Positions 34,701-47,214 of a stretch of DNA of 64,000 nucleotides are shown here, piece after piece; within the stretch, counting starts at the first letter, position 1, and each line of letters starts with the position of its first letter. A program made the position numbers and the translations under genes. Under the pieces are notes generated by a model. The model had not been told where the DNA came from and did no database searches. It saw only the letters and a list, made by a program, of their open reading frames with translations. Origin of the DNA: Sweltsa coloradensis (Eukaryota; Arthropoda; Insecta; Plecoptera; Chloroperlidae); contig JAMZAV010000353.1 in assembly GCA_024449915.1 (NCBI GenBank), positions 1 through 64,000 on the forward strand. The letters run 5' to 3'.

Positions 34701-37190
34701 TCGAGAAATATTCCAAAATGATGTTTGATAATAATTTTGTTTATTTCACACATTGCGCGTATGTTTTTAAATAACGTCACATTAACGTGTTTGGAAAACG
34801 TAGAACGCTAAACAAGCCAAGGAAGTAACAACACAGTAAAGAAAGCATTTCTTTTGATGAGCATAATTATTATGATTAAAATGTATAGATACCCAATGCT
34901 ATGAAGACTACTGTAGAATGTAATTTCCTAAAAAATTAAAAAAATATTTTATTTTCAAGTAAAGTGCTTTAAGCTCTTACACAAACAAATCTAGCCGTTT
35001 TATTCATCTCAATTTGTTGTTGATATGACTAAAAATGATAATTTCTTGCAATTTTAATATCGGTGTCAGTCTTAAAACACGGATAACAATGTGAATGCCT
35101 TTTCTGTGCGATCCTGAGTCAAGCCATCTTACGGATGCATCTCTCACAAGTTCTTGCCTGAGTGCATCCAAAGTTTTCTAGACTGATGCAGACACGTTTG
35201 CTTACTTTTTATAAACAGAGTCAGTGAGGCACATGAGTATAACGACGATCATTCTCGCCCTAGATATTTTCCTAGTCCAAGACTCTTTCTTGCATCTCAA
35301 CACTCTTTCGAGACGCGACACGTCAAATAACTGATAGTTACCTTATACGAGATAGTTTGCATTGCAATTAGTGGAAGTACGTCTGATATCTCTTAGAACA
35401 ACTCCAACAACTCCAAACAAATTCTAGTTAAGATCAGTGGATGACCTCGTTAAAATCAGGCTTTAGTGCGAATGTTTAGATGTATTCTGGAACAATTTTC
35501 ATCTCAAACTTATGAGGTGTATAGAAATGCTTGGTGATGAAGATCTCTATCATATAGTACGTTTTCATAATATTGCTTAGTTTTGTAACTATAGGGCCGC
35601 TATTATGCCTTTATTAATATAGATTGTAGAAATATCAAGAGCTGACGTAGGAGATATTTATTAGAAATATTGAAAAGTTTTCAGCTAGAGCCAAGCGCAA
35701 ATTATACCTTACAACCTCATGACGTTGAGACATTTTTTAACGGTCCAGAATGAATGTGAAATTTGTTATTTAGCAAACAAACAAGCGAATTGTTAAATCG
35801 GACATTCAACTGAGAAAAGTTGACCTGAGCTAACCCAGACATCGTAAGTCAACCTTCAAGTTATTTACTCTTAATTTCAGGAAGGTGTAGCATACAAAAT
35901 CAAAACACAAAAATACTAAATATATCTACAACGTGCTGCCTATTTAAATAATCATAATTTAATTAATTAAATAATTTTTGAGATAAACTTAATTTTAATT
36001 TACAATAATGCAACTAAAATTATTATGCATTGTTATTATTTGTCACTAGACAAAGATGGACAGTTTAAAAGATAATTATCTAAAATTTGCAAACTATTGT
36101 AATAGAATGTTTGAATTAGGCATGTTCATTGCAAAGCTATCTTTTCACTGATTTCAAGTAATGCTTACAAAACTATTGCTAGTCTAAATCTTCAGACAGT
36201 GACAAGGATAATTCTTGGACAATTTGTGCACAAGTTTTTGGGGAATGTTTGTAAAATAAAATATAAAAATACTCCACACGTTTCATCTGTTAGGACGTAC
36301 AACATGGTTAAAAAATTAAAATGTGCTGAAATGCCCTCACGTAATATGCGTTATGTAATTATTGTAGTAACGTCGTTCAGAGTCTACCACACAATTTAAT
36401 TATACCTGACTTAACACAAAGCGGCAACACTACACAAGGCAACGACTAAAAGAAGAATTTTACATGAAAATAAACGTAGTTAGTACTCTGAGTATAGGCT
36501 TCTCTTTGTAAAACTCCATGGACCGCTTGCCATAAGGTTCGTAAAAACATTTGTGTTCATTCACAACTATTGTAACAGTATATTTTATATTTAACAGTTT
36601 ATAAACTAAAATTATTCAAATAGCACATTCGGATGCAGTTGACCATTAATTTGGTTATAACATATTAAAAATAGCAAAGCATGTATATTATATTATGTTG
36701 TAATAAAACGCTACGGTACAAGAATAAAACAAAGAACTTAATCAAAACAAATTTCGAATTTTAATTAGCGTTTATATTTGACCTCCGAACCAATGTGTAT
36801 ATGTTGTTTTTAAATTAAATTTAAATTTAAATTAAATTATTTCAAATGGAAAATGTTGCACCGAGTACTATTATTATTTCCAACCCATTATAATTAAGAT
36901 TCAAAAGTACCTGAAGTGGGGCTTTTTTCGTATGTTTAAAGGGTTAATTGAAGATATTTTAATCTTTTACCATAGAGTATTTACCATATAGCTACGCACA
37001 CAAAAATTCAACACAACCTTACCTATACTTGTGGTTGAGGAAAGAAAATGTGCATAGCAATAACAACCTTGAACGTACATCAGTGTTTATTAATGTGGAA
37101 TAATTGTTGAATACACTTACTCGACACTAACCGAGGTTTACAACAGCTGTTATTCAGATCGTGGTTTTATCAATTTCAATTTTGGTGGAG
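31735..37190. other. Unassigned sequence, 5.5 kb
   Basis: No exon, RNA gene or clear repeat found. The A-rich stretch 32401-32570 looks like a 3' UTR on the minus strand. Minus-strand frames at 33546-33785 and 33760-34047 have no domain. This is the longest stretch without an assigned element and may be intron or intergenic host DNA. Confidence 0.35.
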
Positions 37191-37914
37191 GTGCCGGGTT
37201 AGCAACTAAGATTTTGCCTTGGATGATGCAGGTGTATTATAATTCCGTTCTGTCAACTAAATCACACTAGTATAATACTTTTACCTTCATGTTTCTTTAT
37301 TGTTAAGTGGACTCACCACATACAAAGTAGAGATTGAATGTTTCATGCGTTCAGAAACTAATATAATTAACATTTTCGTGTAAATGACTATTTTTTACTA
37401 TGATAATTTGATTGTTTGCATTTAATTAAGGCGTTAACAAATTCATGTAATTTTTCCAGACAGATGTGGACTACCTGTGTATAGAAAACCACGAAACTCT
37501 CTCTGGCCCTGTGTCTTTGAAGGAGTTTTGAAGCAAACTTTCTGTGGTTTTCAGTAGGGCCTTTAAATGAGGGAGAAAATAAAGGAAAACATTGTTCAGT
37601 TTCCGTGACACTAATGTCATTGTTTGCTATTTGTTTTGAATGGAAAATGTTAGCAAATACTTTTCAAGAAGTAACATGTTAAGGAAATGACAATATATGA
37701 AAACTGCTCGTTCCATTTTTATGTCAAGTGATAAAAAAAATACTGAAAAGACTGAAGTCCTACTGAATTACATGAAAGAAAATTGTACTGAGTTTTTTTT
37801 AAGTAAAATTATTGTTCAACACTGACATAATTTTGTTTTGATACAAAACGTACTTTGTTCTTATTAATAGCATCATATTAAAACTTAATTGGGTAACCCG
37901 GCACCTCCACCAAA
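37191..37914. mobile_element. Candidate element bounded by inverted copies of the 18-mer
   Basis: The left boundary TTTGGTGGAGGTGCCGGG (37191-37208) and the right boundary CCCGGCACCTCCACCAAA (37897-37914) are perfect inverses. With GTTA inside and one T outside, the inverted match is about 22 bp. The 724-bp interior is AT-rich and non-coding. No clean target duplication is visible, so this could be two independent insertions facing each other. Confidence 0.5.
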
Positions 37915-38546
37915 ATCACGAATATAATTATTGAATTCTTTATTGGGGCACATAATATCGTGTATACCCTTCCTCAAAGATATCTGAGGTGGAAAAACAG
38001 ACGGATTCATACTTTAGATTTTCTATGTACTACACCGATGTAAAGCTACATTATTTCCTTTGAAGCCACGCTTGCATGCATACAAATCCCATGGGTAGTG
38101 CAATGCTTGGCCGAGCTTGACTGAACGAACCCACCGCCATCTGAAGTCAGTCAAGATCACTTGACAAGGCGGTGCATGGCGCTCTAGTTGCTCCAGTTAC
38201 ACCGTGTGTTCTGCATCAAATACTTTTGCTGACGCTCCGAGCCAATGTGATGCACTTTTTCTAAACCTTTACTTACCTAGAAAACAAGGCAGTCTTGTAT
38301 TAGCAAACACTTGGATATGCGAAGCTGAACTGTTTTAAATGGATTAACAACGTTTAATTAAATAATTCATATTTTATTCACTGAACAAAAGAACATATCA
38401 GTTGAGTCGAGTCGAAAGTGCAATCTATTTGTGGAAAATTGTTTGAGCATGGAATTGTGTCAGTAGCCTACTCTCTTACTTAATGGTTAAGATATTGTTT
38501 TCTGGCTATCTTGATGTTGAGTAGTTCGCAACCTTCTAAGGATGAA
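37915..38546. other. Unassigned sequence
   Basis: No feature recognised. Confidence 0.35.
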
Positions 38547-38596
38547 CTAGGAAAACGCCAAAGTCGTTGTTAGACGTGTGGGTGAGCCATGTGTTT
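38547..38596 (-). mobile_element. Solo 3' end of family B element
   Basis: CTAGGAAAACGCCAAAGTCG, then TTGTTAGACGTGTGGGTGAG and CCATGTGTT. It matches the first 50 bp of the family B 3' end in reverse. No body or 5' end follows. Confidence 0.7.
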
Positions 38597-40310
38597 TCAA
38601 ATTCATTTCAAACTTATAATAAATACTGTTTCGATTCCCTATGGAGGCCTATTTGATACGAAGTGTGGACAAATGGATAAAACACGTAATATTTGCTTTC
38701 GGTAAACATCTATTATATTTAAACATTTCCAAAATAAAAACAGTGTAAGTATAATTCAATAATGATCAAATTAAATTGAAGTATAATGCATCGATTTCCA
38801 ATTACTTAATTGCTCAGACACTATAATTAATTGCCTACGCCGACAATATTCAAACGCTCGCGTCTACTGCCACTTCCAACCGAGTTAGGCTAGTCAATCG
38901 ACTAATGTATAGTGGTGTGCACTGTGCATTCCATCAGGGAAACAAATCTATCGGCATTTGATGCGGTAGGCGTTGGGGGATTTATACAGGGCAAACGATA
39001 ATATACTGATAGATTGATTATTAACCCAGTTACACAGATACTATTGATCTCGGAAACAAACCCAAGTGCGCGAGTGCGTACCGTTTTATCAGGGCTGATG
39101 TATTGAATATTACCAAGTTGTCGAGTCAAAGAAGTAGATATTAGATTTGGGTTTTTTGATACTTAGTTTATCAAGAAATGTTCAGAATGGCTACTTGTAT
39201 GCTCAGCCAAAGCATGTTTGGGTCGCATAGCCTCAGAAAAGTGCAGATTTTAATATTGCAAATGGTGTCATTTTCATTATTTAAAAGTGCCTTTGTAGAT
39301 GATTATCATTATTCTGAACTGTAATATATTAGTATATTTTTAATATTTAGATCTTGATAATGTCAGTTTAAAGTATTTTGTACAACTTGCAAATTTTAGG
39401 ATCCACACAAACACACAAACTTCAAAAGTGTATTCAAAGGGAAACGCCAAAAATTATTAGACATCTGGGATATTAGTACATGAAAATATGTTTGGAATTG
39501 AGGACCACTTTGCCTACACCAGTTACCTCATACAATCACATCATTGCTCCTCTTCCATTGTGTTATTAATTTAGTTTATAGCATTTTATAGGTGGTCCTC
39601 TATCTTGGTAAATACCCTAGTTATGCAGTGAGCATAAATAATTAGCTTGAGGTTGGCTGCAGTGAGGCTAGCCCAGTGATTTACCATCTTCTGGCGTCGA
39701 CGACCCAAACCTTTACTCCGTAACTTAACGAGCAACCGGCAACGTTTACGCTAACTAAACACGGGCTATAATTTACCAATCTGAGATTCTACAACAGATT
39801 TATAGCCTGCCACCGCGGCCGACCGTATATTACGCGACATTATGACTTGACAATAGGATGCTCTTGCAAATGCACTAGATAGCATTTGTGTTGGTTGGAC
39901 TTGCAAAGCACGAGGAGAGCTATTATTGGTTATATTAACTCGAAATCGTTGGAGAAAAGGAAATTATGTAAGTTGTTTACGCTTTCATTTCGGGAGTGAA
40001 TAAACCATAAGTACATTACGCAGTTAAAAAAAATATTTAAAAGATCATTGTTTTGTGAGAACAGTCCAAAATCAAAGGAACGGTTTTCATTACTTAAAAG
40101 CAACGACGATGAATAAAAAAAAAAAAAAAATAAAACAACTATTACTAGGCAAGGAGGCAGGCGTTTGTGGCTGAACGATATACGAGTCTTGTTTTGGTCT
40201 AGTTTTTCGAACTCAAATAAACATTTCTGAAAGAAGACGCTTGTTTTATAAAATAAGTAGAAAAATATATCTGTATTCTAACAAACTTTAAAAAATGTCG
40301 AATGGAGTAA
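38597..40310. other. Unassigned sequence with one degenerate family B end
   Basis: No gene recognised. At 39438-39465, AGGGAAACGCCAAAAATTAT then TAGAC resembles a decayed family B 3' end on the minus strand. An A16 run lies near 40118-40131. Confidence 0.35.
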
Positions 40311-41088
40311 TTGGATGAGCGTAGCGAGCGTAGCGAGCGAAGCGAAGATTCCATTTCACTACACTGGAGAAAAAAATCCGGAATGTTTTTTTTTTTTTTT
40401 TTCTTTCTGTATTTTTGTGTGTCTGTTAACACGATTCCGGCTAAACCGATACTCCGATTGCGATGAAATTTCATGGAGGCCTTCGAAATCTCTGAACTTA
40501 GAACTGCCACGTTTTTGGGCGCAATCGGGAAATTTTTTCTCATAAAAAACGCAATTTTACGGTTTTTTTCGATTTTTAAAAACTTTCTTCGACTTATAAC
40601 ACCTACATGCTTTAACCGATTGTATTGATTTTTTCACAGAACCTTAATTTCATGAATTAAGATATTCGTGCGAAATTTGAGCGTAATCGAAAAATTATTT
40701 CTCATGAAAATCGAAATTTTACGTTTTTTTTCTTTTTTAAAACAATTCTTTGACTTATAACACCTATATGCTTTATCCTATTGCAATAATTTTTTCACAG
40801 AACCTTAATTTTATAAATTCATATATTTGTGTAAAATTTGTGCGCAATTGAATAATTATTTCTTATGAAAATTTCAATATTACATTTTTTTTCTTTTTTA
40901 AAATTACAATTAATTAAAAAATTTAAAATTTAAGTTAATTTTTCATTTAATTTAATTTAATTAAAAAAAAATCTTCAACTTAGTAATGATTTTTTCACAG
41001 AACAACAGAAAATCCGCATAACACATGGCAGCTCAATGCACCAATTACGCTCATCCAACAACGCGGCGGGACTTAAGCGTTTTCCTAG
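40311..41088 (+). mobile_element. Family A Helentron-like element, copy 5 (best preserved)
   Basis: Starts TTGGATGAGCGTAGCGAGCG. The perfect 13-bp inverse TACGCTCATCCAA lies at 41046-41058, 30 bp before the 3' end. Next comes the stem-loop (AACGC, GGCGGGACTTAA, GCGTT) and TTCCTAG, followed by T. Subrepeats beginning ACACCTACATGC or ACACCTATATGC recur at about 160-bp spacing. This copy shows the full terminal plan most clearly. Confidence 0.85.
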
Positions 41089-41102
41089 TTTTTAGTTTAC
41101 AG

Positions 41103-41492
41103 TAGTGGTGTGCGGGTACACGAAATTTCAGGTACGGGACTGGCATTTAAGGGCCAAACTGAAATTCAAAATAAGGTGTCCGAATGTTGGGTAACAAGAA
41201 ATATATTTGGGGGGGATGGCAAACGGACCAGTCCAGGATTTACTGTTTTGGTGGAGGTGCCGGTCCAGACAATTTATATTTTTATAGCTTATACAAATTG
41301 CCATTCAATGAAAATCCAGACAATAGAAAATGAATTGGGATAAAACTCTATCATGAAAGAATCTGCAAAAGTAAAATTCAGTATTACAACGGTCTATTTC
41401 CCCGAACCCGATCCGACCCGAAAACCCGAAGAAGTTTAGTACCCGAGCCCGAACCCGAGCCGAATGTCACAACTTCTACCAGCACATCCCTG
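41103..41492. mobile_element. hAT-like MITE, 390 bp, with 8-bp target duplication
   Basis: GTTTACAG is present directly on both sides (41095-41102 and 41493-41500). The ends TAGTGGTGTGCGGGTA and TACCAGCACATCCCTG are imperfect inverses; the right end in reverse begins CAGGGATGTGC, a hAT-type terminus. The interior has CCCGAACCCGAGCC runs at the right and a partial 18-mer (TTTGGTGGAGGTGCCGG, 41247-41263). It inserted 6 bp beyond the 3' end of family A copy 5. Confidence 0.82.
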
Positions 41493-41500
41493 GTTTACAG

Positions 41501-42299
41501 AACTGTTTTTTTTTTTTACTCTGGAATTAATTCTTATTAAGACGAATAAATTATACATTTCCGTAAACATATTTATGGGAAGATGTATAAAAGTTTCAAC
41601 AAGATCCATTTAAGAGTTAAACTTACATACTAACGGAAAACAGAGCATGGGGCACCAATTCACACTATACTTTAATCCTATTCTCTCTATTTTCTCTTAT
41701 TCAAAATATTTGTCAAGATTTTCAAGTAAGCGTTAAAACAAAATGTGATAAAGTTGCCTCTAAAAACATAATTAACGACCGACCATAAAAGAATATATTT
41801 TAAAAATTCCGTTTCCAGCTTCAACTCCGCGACAATGCAACTGCGCGCAAGAAGTGCACCCAAGTTGTGCAATCTATTATGTCACACTATCACACTGGTT
41901 AGCATAATACCACCCACCTCTCTCACGAGAACGACCCCCCAGTGCATTGCGCCGCACAGCTAATTAAATTACTGGGTATTACTCACTGAGGTGTGCGCTA
42001 TACGTGGACGTGGGGTCATAACAATGTGGTGCAGTATTAGCATAATACCCCATACATCTCACGCTGCGGTGGGCTGCAGTACGACCAGCTAGCTGCAGTT
42101 TTCTATAGAGAGAAACATTCAGTTGGGGCTTTGAATCGCTGTTTATATATTTGAGAAAAAGTACCATCAAAGATTACGGATGAGGCACAAGGGTAATATT
42201 TACCGAATTATTAATATTGAGAATTATTTTAAGGATATGATGTAATTTAGTATTTGTTTTTCTATCAACATAAAAGCAAACAACCACGTTACTGTTTTG
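41501..42299. other. Unassigned sequence
   Basis: No coding or repeat feature recognised. Confidence 0.35.
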
Positions 42300-45200
42300 G
42301 AAGCGGGGACAATGATAAATCTTCTGTGTCAAAAATCTTAAAAACCATAATGATTTTTTGGTTATTAAAAAAAAATTTAAAAAAAAATTTTTATACCATG
42401 TTTTAGAAAATGTTTGAAAGGCAACTTTTTTCTATAAACGAATATATGTGCATATTTTAAAGTTTGTTTGAAGCGCCGTACCTTTTGGACTAGAAAAAAT
42501 TACATGCCAACTTAGGGTTTAATCGTTACAAACATAGCATAATTGTGTCAGACGCGTGCTTGATTGTTTTGCTTCACCAGCATATAACAGGTACAACATC
42601 AGTTCGCTTCCTCCGCCAATGTACTGCTGAAGAAGGGCGTAGATGTCTACCACTGATTCATATCTTACGTGGATAGAGGAGTTTACCTGCAGATGTTGAG
42701 AAAAGAAGCAGACTAATTTAAAGAGGTTTTTTTATGTAGAAAAAAAATAAACAAACCGATTTGGGGTTTCGATTATTTTTTCCGCATTGATATACGTTTT
42801 GTGCCTTAACGCAACCAAAAAAGGCTTTTTGCCGTAAATAGTAAAGTTTTGCCCCCCAAACATGGCCGCCCATAAGAAAAACATGCTCCCATGAGGGGGC
42901 CCCCCAATTTGGGTTCAAGTTTACGTATAGCATCGCAATCCAAAGTAATCCCTAGGTATTGAGCTACACCCTGGCAATCTGTCCACTAAGAGTGTTTTGA
43001 AGTCAACAACTGCACTGCCAGTGGCAAGGACCCAGCAACCGATGCCCCAGTGAAAGCCGCATAATCCGACTATAATATATATAGGGATTCACCACGGCCC
43101 AACTCACAGGACAAAATTAAATCCATCCCATTCTTTTCCAACACGAAACTGCGAGGCGCAAGTCAAGTAATGAAACAAATTTGAAATATACAACCTTTTA
43201 GCGGTGTGAGAATAGCTTTTTAACTTCCCGGGGGAATTGGCTCGGCAAATGCCTCACAAAAGCGTTTTTTAGATCAAAAAGAAAAACTTTTAAATTTTAT
43301 TTTTTGTTTTTTAGGGGTTTTGGGATTTTTAATGCGAAAAACCCTGTTAAGCCCGACGGCGTCCTATTTCCCGCTTTAAAAGCCCCCCAAACAGTCTAAG
43401 TTTTTTACATTGTGTGAGATAACTCGTTTTCCCTTTTTCCTAGACCCCGATCAAAACTCAAAAAAATTAAATTTGGGAGCTTAAATTTAAAATGTGTTTA
43501 TATTATTTTACCCTTTTGTTTTTAAAAAATCCCTAGATCGTTTCTTTAAAAAACTGTCAAAACAACTTTTTGCTCCGGATTCCCCCGAGTGAAAAAATGT
43601 TGTTAAAAACGAGGTTATTTTTAAAAAAGAAAAAATCTACCCCCAGCGAGAACCGAAAATTTAAAAAACGCGGGAACGTTAAATTTCAAATTTGCATATT
43701 TGAGTTTTTGGAATAATGTATAACTTTTTTATAAAAAAAATATTCTGTTCTCCACTCACTGATTTTTAGCGAGAACACATTTTTATGAGGTGTGGTCGTT
43801 ACAACGGAGGGGGTTTTGGCGAAGACGGAAAAACAAAGGGGATCGGAAGTGTGGCCTATTATTGCAGTTTTACGAGGTTTATATCGTGCTCGCTTAACTT
43901 TGTGTGTTTTTAAAGTGCATTTACGAATAAAGAGAAACATACGCTGTAATTGATTGCTGTTTTTTTTTTTTTTTTTTTTTTAACTTTAAAAAAAACTTTT
44001 TGTTTTTAAATTTAAAAGATTTTGAATGAGCGATACTGAATCAAAAAAAAAAGTGAAGTTATTAGTTCCTTTGCAAAATTTTAAAAGGGATGCACAGATG
44101 CACGAAAAAACCAAAACATGACATCGAGACAGCATACCGGAACGGAAAAGCAATTGTATTTTTGACTTACACTTGCCCCACTTGAGGTTCCCCTTATAGG
44201 GCGGAACAGGTTTTTTTTGGTGAAACCGATTTTATTTTCGATTATAATGACTTCCTTTTTTAATCGATAATGAAAAATTCATTCCTTTTCCCCACTTTCA
44301 TACAATCTTTTTTGTAAAACCCTTAAAAGAACAAAAAAGTTGCTCATGAATTTTATTATTTATTGTTCTTTTTTGTTAACTTGCGTCTGTTCAAATTGGC
44401 GTATTGGGTTTAAAAAAAAGTAGCTAATTTTAAAGTTATATAAATTTTAAACAAAAAATTTCAACAGGGTAGGGTTTTCAGACGGATAATTTTTCATACT
44501 TACACTAAAAAGTTGCATTACAATCCAAAAATTTTAAAAATAGGGACTGGGTACCAAATTTGTGGAAAAAAAATTCTGCTGCAAGTAAATTTAAAAATTT
44601 TTGAATTTTAACGAGTGGGAAAAATATTTTCATCGTTTTTCGTTATTTTCTATGATTTCCCAAAGGGGAAAAAACCCTTAACATTCACAAATTTTTTAAT
44701 TTAAAATATAAAGAGACCCGCATATCGAAGACTGTGTTTTGATTATTATTTTTTAATTTACATTTTTTCCAGAACAGGAGTTTTTGAAAATTTTCAAATG
44801 GGTAGCAGTAACGAAGAAAGTCACCAAATAATAGTTTTGAAGGGTTTAGGATCTGAAAATTATCGCAAAATATTGAATACAATTAAAAACAGAAGCCGCT
44901 CAATGCTGCGATCGTATATCGCGGGAATAATCTACATATTCTTTCCAGCTTACTGCCCCATAGATAGACAAGAATAAATAAAAAACTTTTTTTATTTTTA
45001 ACCATATTTCCCCTGCGCACACAGGCCGGCTAAAGTGGTTTAAAGATACACTGCCCCGTGGGTGTGCGTAAATACATCCGGACGATGTGTGCCCCATTAC
45101 ACCATCTAGCGCCGGGGTGACTACTTTCACTTCAGGAATATGAAACAACATTAAAAAAAGCCCCACACAAAAAAAACAAATTACGGTAACAAAAAATTAG

Positions 45201-45408
45201 GACGTCCTTTAGCTTGCGTCATACGACAAGGATACGGCCTCTTTTCTACCTTTTTAAAACATCACTCTATTTCCGGGGTAAAAACAGAGCAAAATCTAAA
45301 ATAGTTTAAATTCGCCCGAATTTGTTTTGTTTAATGGCAATCAAACAAACGAACATACATGATGATAATAAAGATTAATTTTAATTAAATTTTTAGAGCA
45401 GGTGAGGT
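42300..45408. other. Homopolymer-rich unassigned region, possibly poorly polished
   Basis: A, T, C and G homopolymers of 5-9 bases are unusually frequent, and no repeat or gene can be followed through the stretch. The neighbouring family A copy (45987-46715) carries many single-base indels against its relatives, suggesting low consensus accuracy here. Frames at 42718-42933, 43686-43940 and 44900-45166 have no domain. Confidence 0.4.
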
Positions 45409-45626
45409 TAATAATGTGATCAATTAGTTGGACTATTCACTGCTCTTTTGAATAAAGAAAAACTATGTAGGTACGATATTTCGAAGACAATTCAGTCCTC
45501 TTCAACTAAACCTAAACGAACATAAAACCAGTTGAAGAGGACTGAATAGTCTTCGAAATATCGTACCTACATAGTTTTTCTTTGTTTAAAAGAGCAGTGA
45601 ATAGTCCAACTAATTCATCACATTAT
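45409..45626. repeat. Hairpin with ~98-bp arms built from a retrotransposon-like 3' tail
   Basis: Left arm 45409-45507 and right arm 45529-45626 are near-perfect inverses with a loop of about 21 bp. Landmarks are AACTATGTAGGTACGATATT and TATCGTACCTACATAGTTTT. The right arm reads GAAGAGGACTGAATAGTCTT then CGAAATATCG, like the terminal motif of non-LTR 3' UTRs. This is either an inverted insertion pair or a read fold-back. Confidence 0.8.
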
Positions 45627-45986
45627 AATAAAGATGTCTCGTTTAAGAAGGATGTCTCGTAAAAATGTATCAGATACGTAATTTTGACCGGTAGTTCGGG
45701 CATACGAATGTTAAAAACCTACCGATAGAAGTAGCTCATGTTCTCCAAGTTCTCCAAGAGCTCTTATTCGGAATAGTAGTTTATTATTGATTTTAAACAT
45801 ATCCTAGAACTATTCATAGAATTTTACACCATAGCCATATTTTCGTTTTAAGTATGTTCGAGAGATAAAAGGTGAACCATTAGTCAAGATAATCGTTTAA
45901 TGGAACTAATACAAGGATAAGATTAAAACATTTGATTAGTATATAAAAACACAATTGTACACTTCCGTCGTCCTTTATAATTAGTA

Positions 45987-46715
45987 CTAGGAAAACGCTT
46001 AAGTCCCGCGCGTGTTGGATGAGCCGTGAATGGGCATTGAGCTGCCACTGGTTATGCAATTTCTTGGGTCTGTTGAAAAATCATTTATTAAATTGAATTT
46101 TTAAAATTAATACATAAAATAAAAATTAACTTTATTTTTTGTATTTGTTTATTATCTAATTGTTTTAAATCGTAAAATTAAATTGTATAAGAATAATTCT
46201 CGATTGCGCTCAAATTACAGAATATAGTAATTCATAAAATAAGGTTCTGTGAAATTTTCAATCGAAAAGATTTAGGTGTTATCAGCAAGAATGTTTAAAA
46301 AAGAAAAACCCTAATTCGATTTTGATAACATTTTTTTTATGGCTAAATTCAAAGAAATTATTATAAAATAAAGGTTTTGTCAAAAATCATTAAAATCGGA
46401 AAAAGCTGAGGGGGTTAAAAGTCGAAGAATTTTTTTAAATCAAAAAATCGTAAATTTTGCATTTTCTGAAAAAAAAATTTTCTGATTGGCTAAAAAAACG
46501 GGCAGTTTAATTTCAAGATTCGAAGGTCTCCTTTAAATTTCATCGCACGGGGGAGTATGGGTTTACCCGGAATCGTGGGAAAAACAGACAAAAATACAAA
46601 AAAAAAAAAAAAAAAGAAAAAAAAAAAGAAAAAAAAAAAAAATTCCCAATTTTTTTCTCCAGTGTAGTAGAAGGGAATCTTCGTTTCGCTCGCTACGCTC
46701 GCTACGCTCATCCAA
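45987..46715 (-). mobile_element. Family A Helentron-like element, copy 6 (indel-rich)
   Basis: CTAGGAAAACGCTTAAGTCC is intact, but the following hairpin reads CGCGCGTGTTGGATGAGCC instead of CGCCGCGTTGTTGGATGAGC. Dozens of small indels follow, mostly in homopolymers. The 5' end CGCTACGCTCATCCAA is intact. The interior A-rich run (46600-46642) is expanded. The damage pattern resembles uncorrected long-read error more than the substitution decay of the other copies. Confidence 0.78.
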
Positions 46716-46890
46716 TTAGCAATAGTAGGCATCTTTAAACAGTAGCAAGTATGACTTATCATGGAGGCGTCGTGAACTGAGAGACGACTTCATAATCCCA
46801 GCTTTACACCTGAAGCTTTGATACTAATTGCTAGCGGCTTTGCACAACCATTCACTTCTATACAAAGAGCAGAAAACCTTGATGTGGACG

Positions 46891-47131
46891 TTAATCCGTT
46901 GATTCCTGCGTAGAATAGGCGTAACGGTAACTTTGGATATCAAAGAAGTACATAATAAATTTTGAATCCAAGATAATTCTGGCTTCGCCTGTGTGAGGAC
47001 CATGCCCAACTAGTATGGTCAGTGTATTCATTTTATGAAGTCCATTGTTTCGCGCGTCGATGACGTAGGCGGCAACAGGGTTGCTTTGGTCCACTTTAAT
47101 ATTAATCTTCCCGATTAAAATCAGTTATAGC
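46891..47131 (-). pseudogene. Unrecognised protein-like fragment
   Basis: A frame of about 80 codons is open between stops and includes LVGHGPHTGEARIILDSK followed by FFDIQSYRYAY. A region of about 105 bp of it (46917-47020) has a second, diverged copy at 51891-51995 in opposite orientation. I do not recognise the family. It could be an exon, a decayed mobile-element ORF or a duplicated fragment. There is no convincing start codon or splice site. Confidence 0.35.
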
Positions 47132-47214
47132 CTAACTGAGTAAGTAGAATCAAAACATGAATATATCTATTCATTTTGTGACTTTAAAGGTAAACTCCTA
47201 CGATCTCTGAACAG

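Noticed and set aside
40199..40543. 114-residue minus-strand frame
   Set aside because: It lies in family A copy 5 and begins in repeat sequence.
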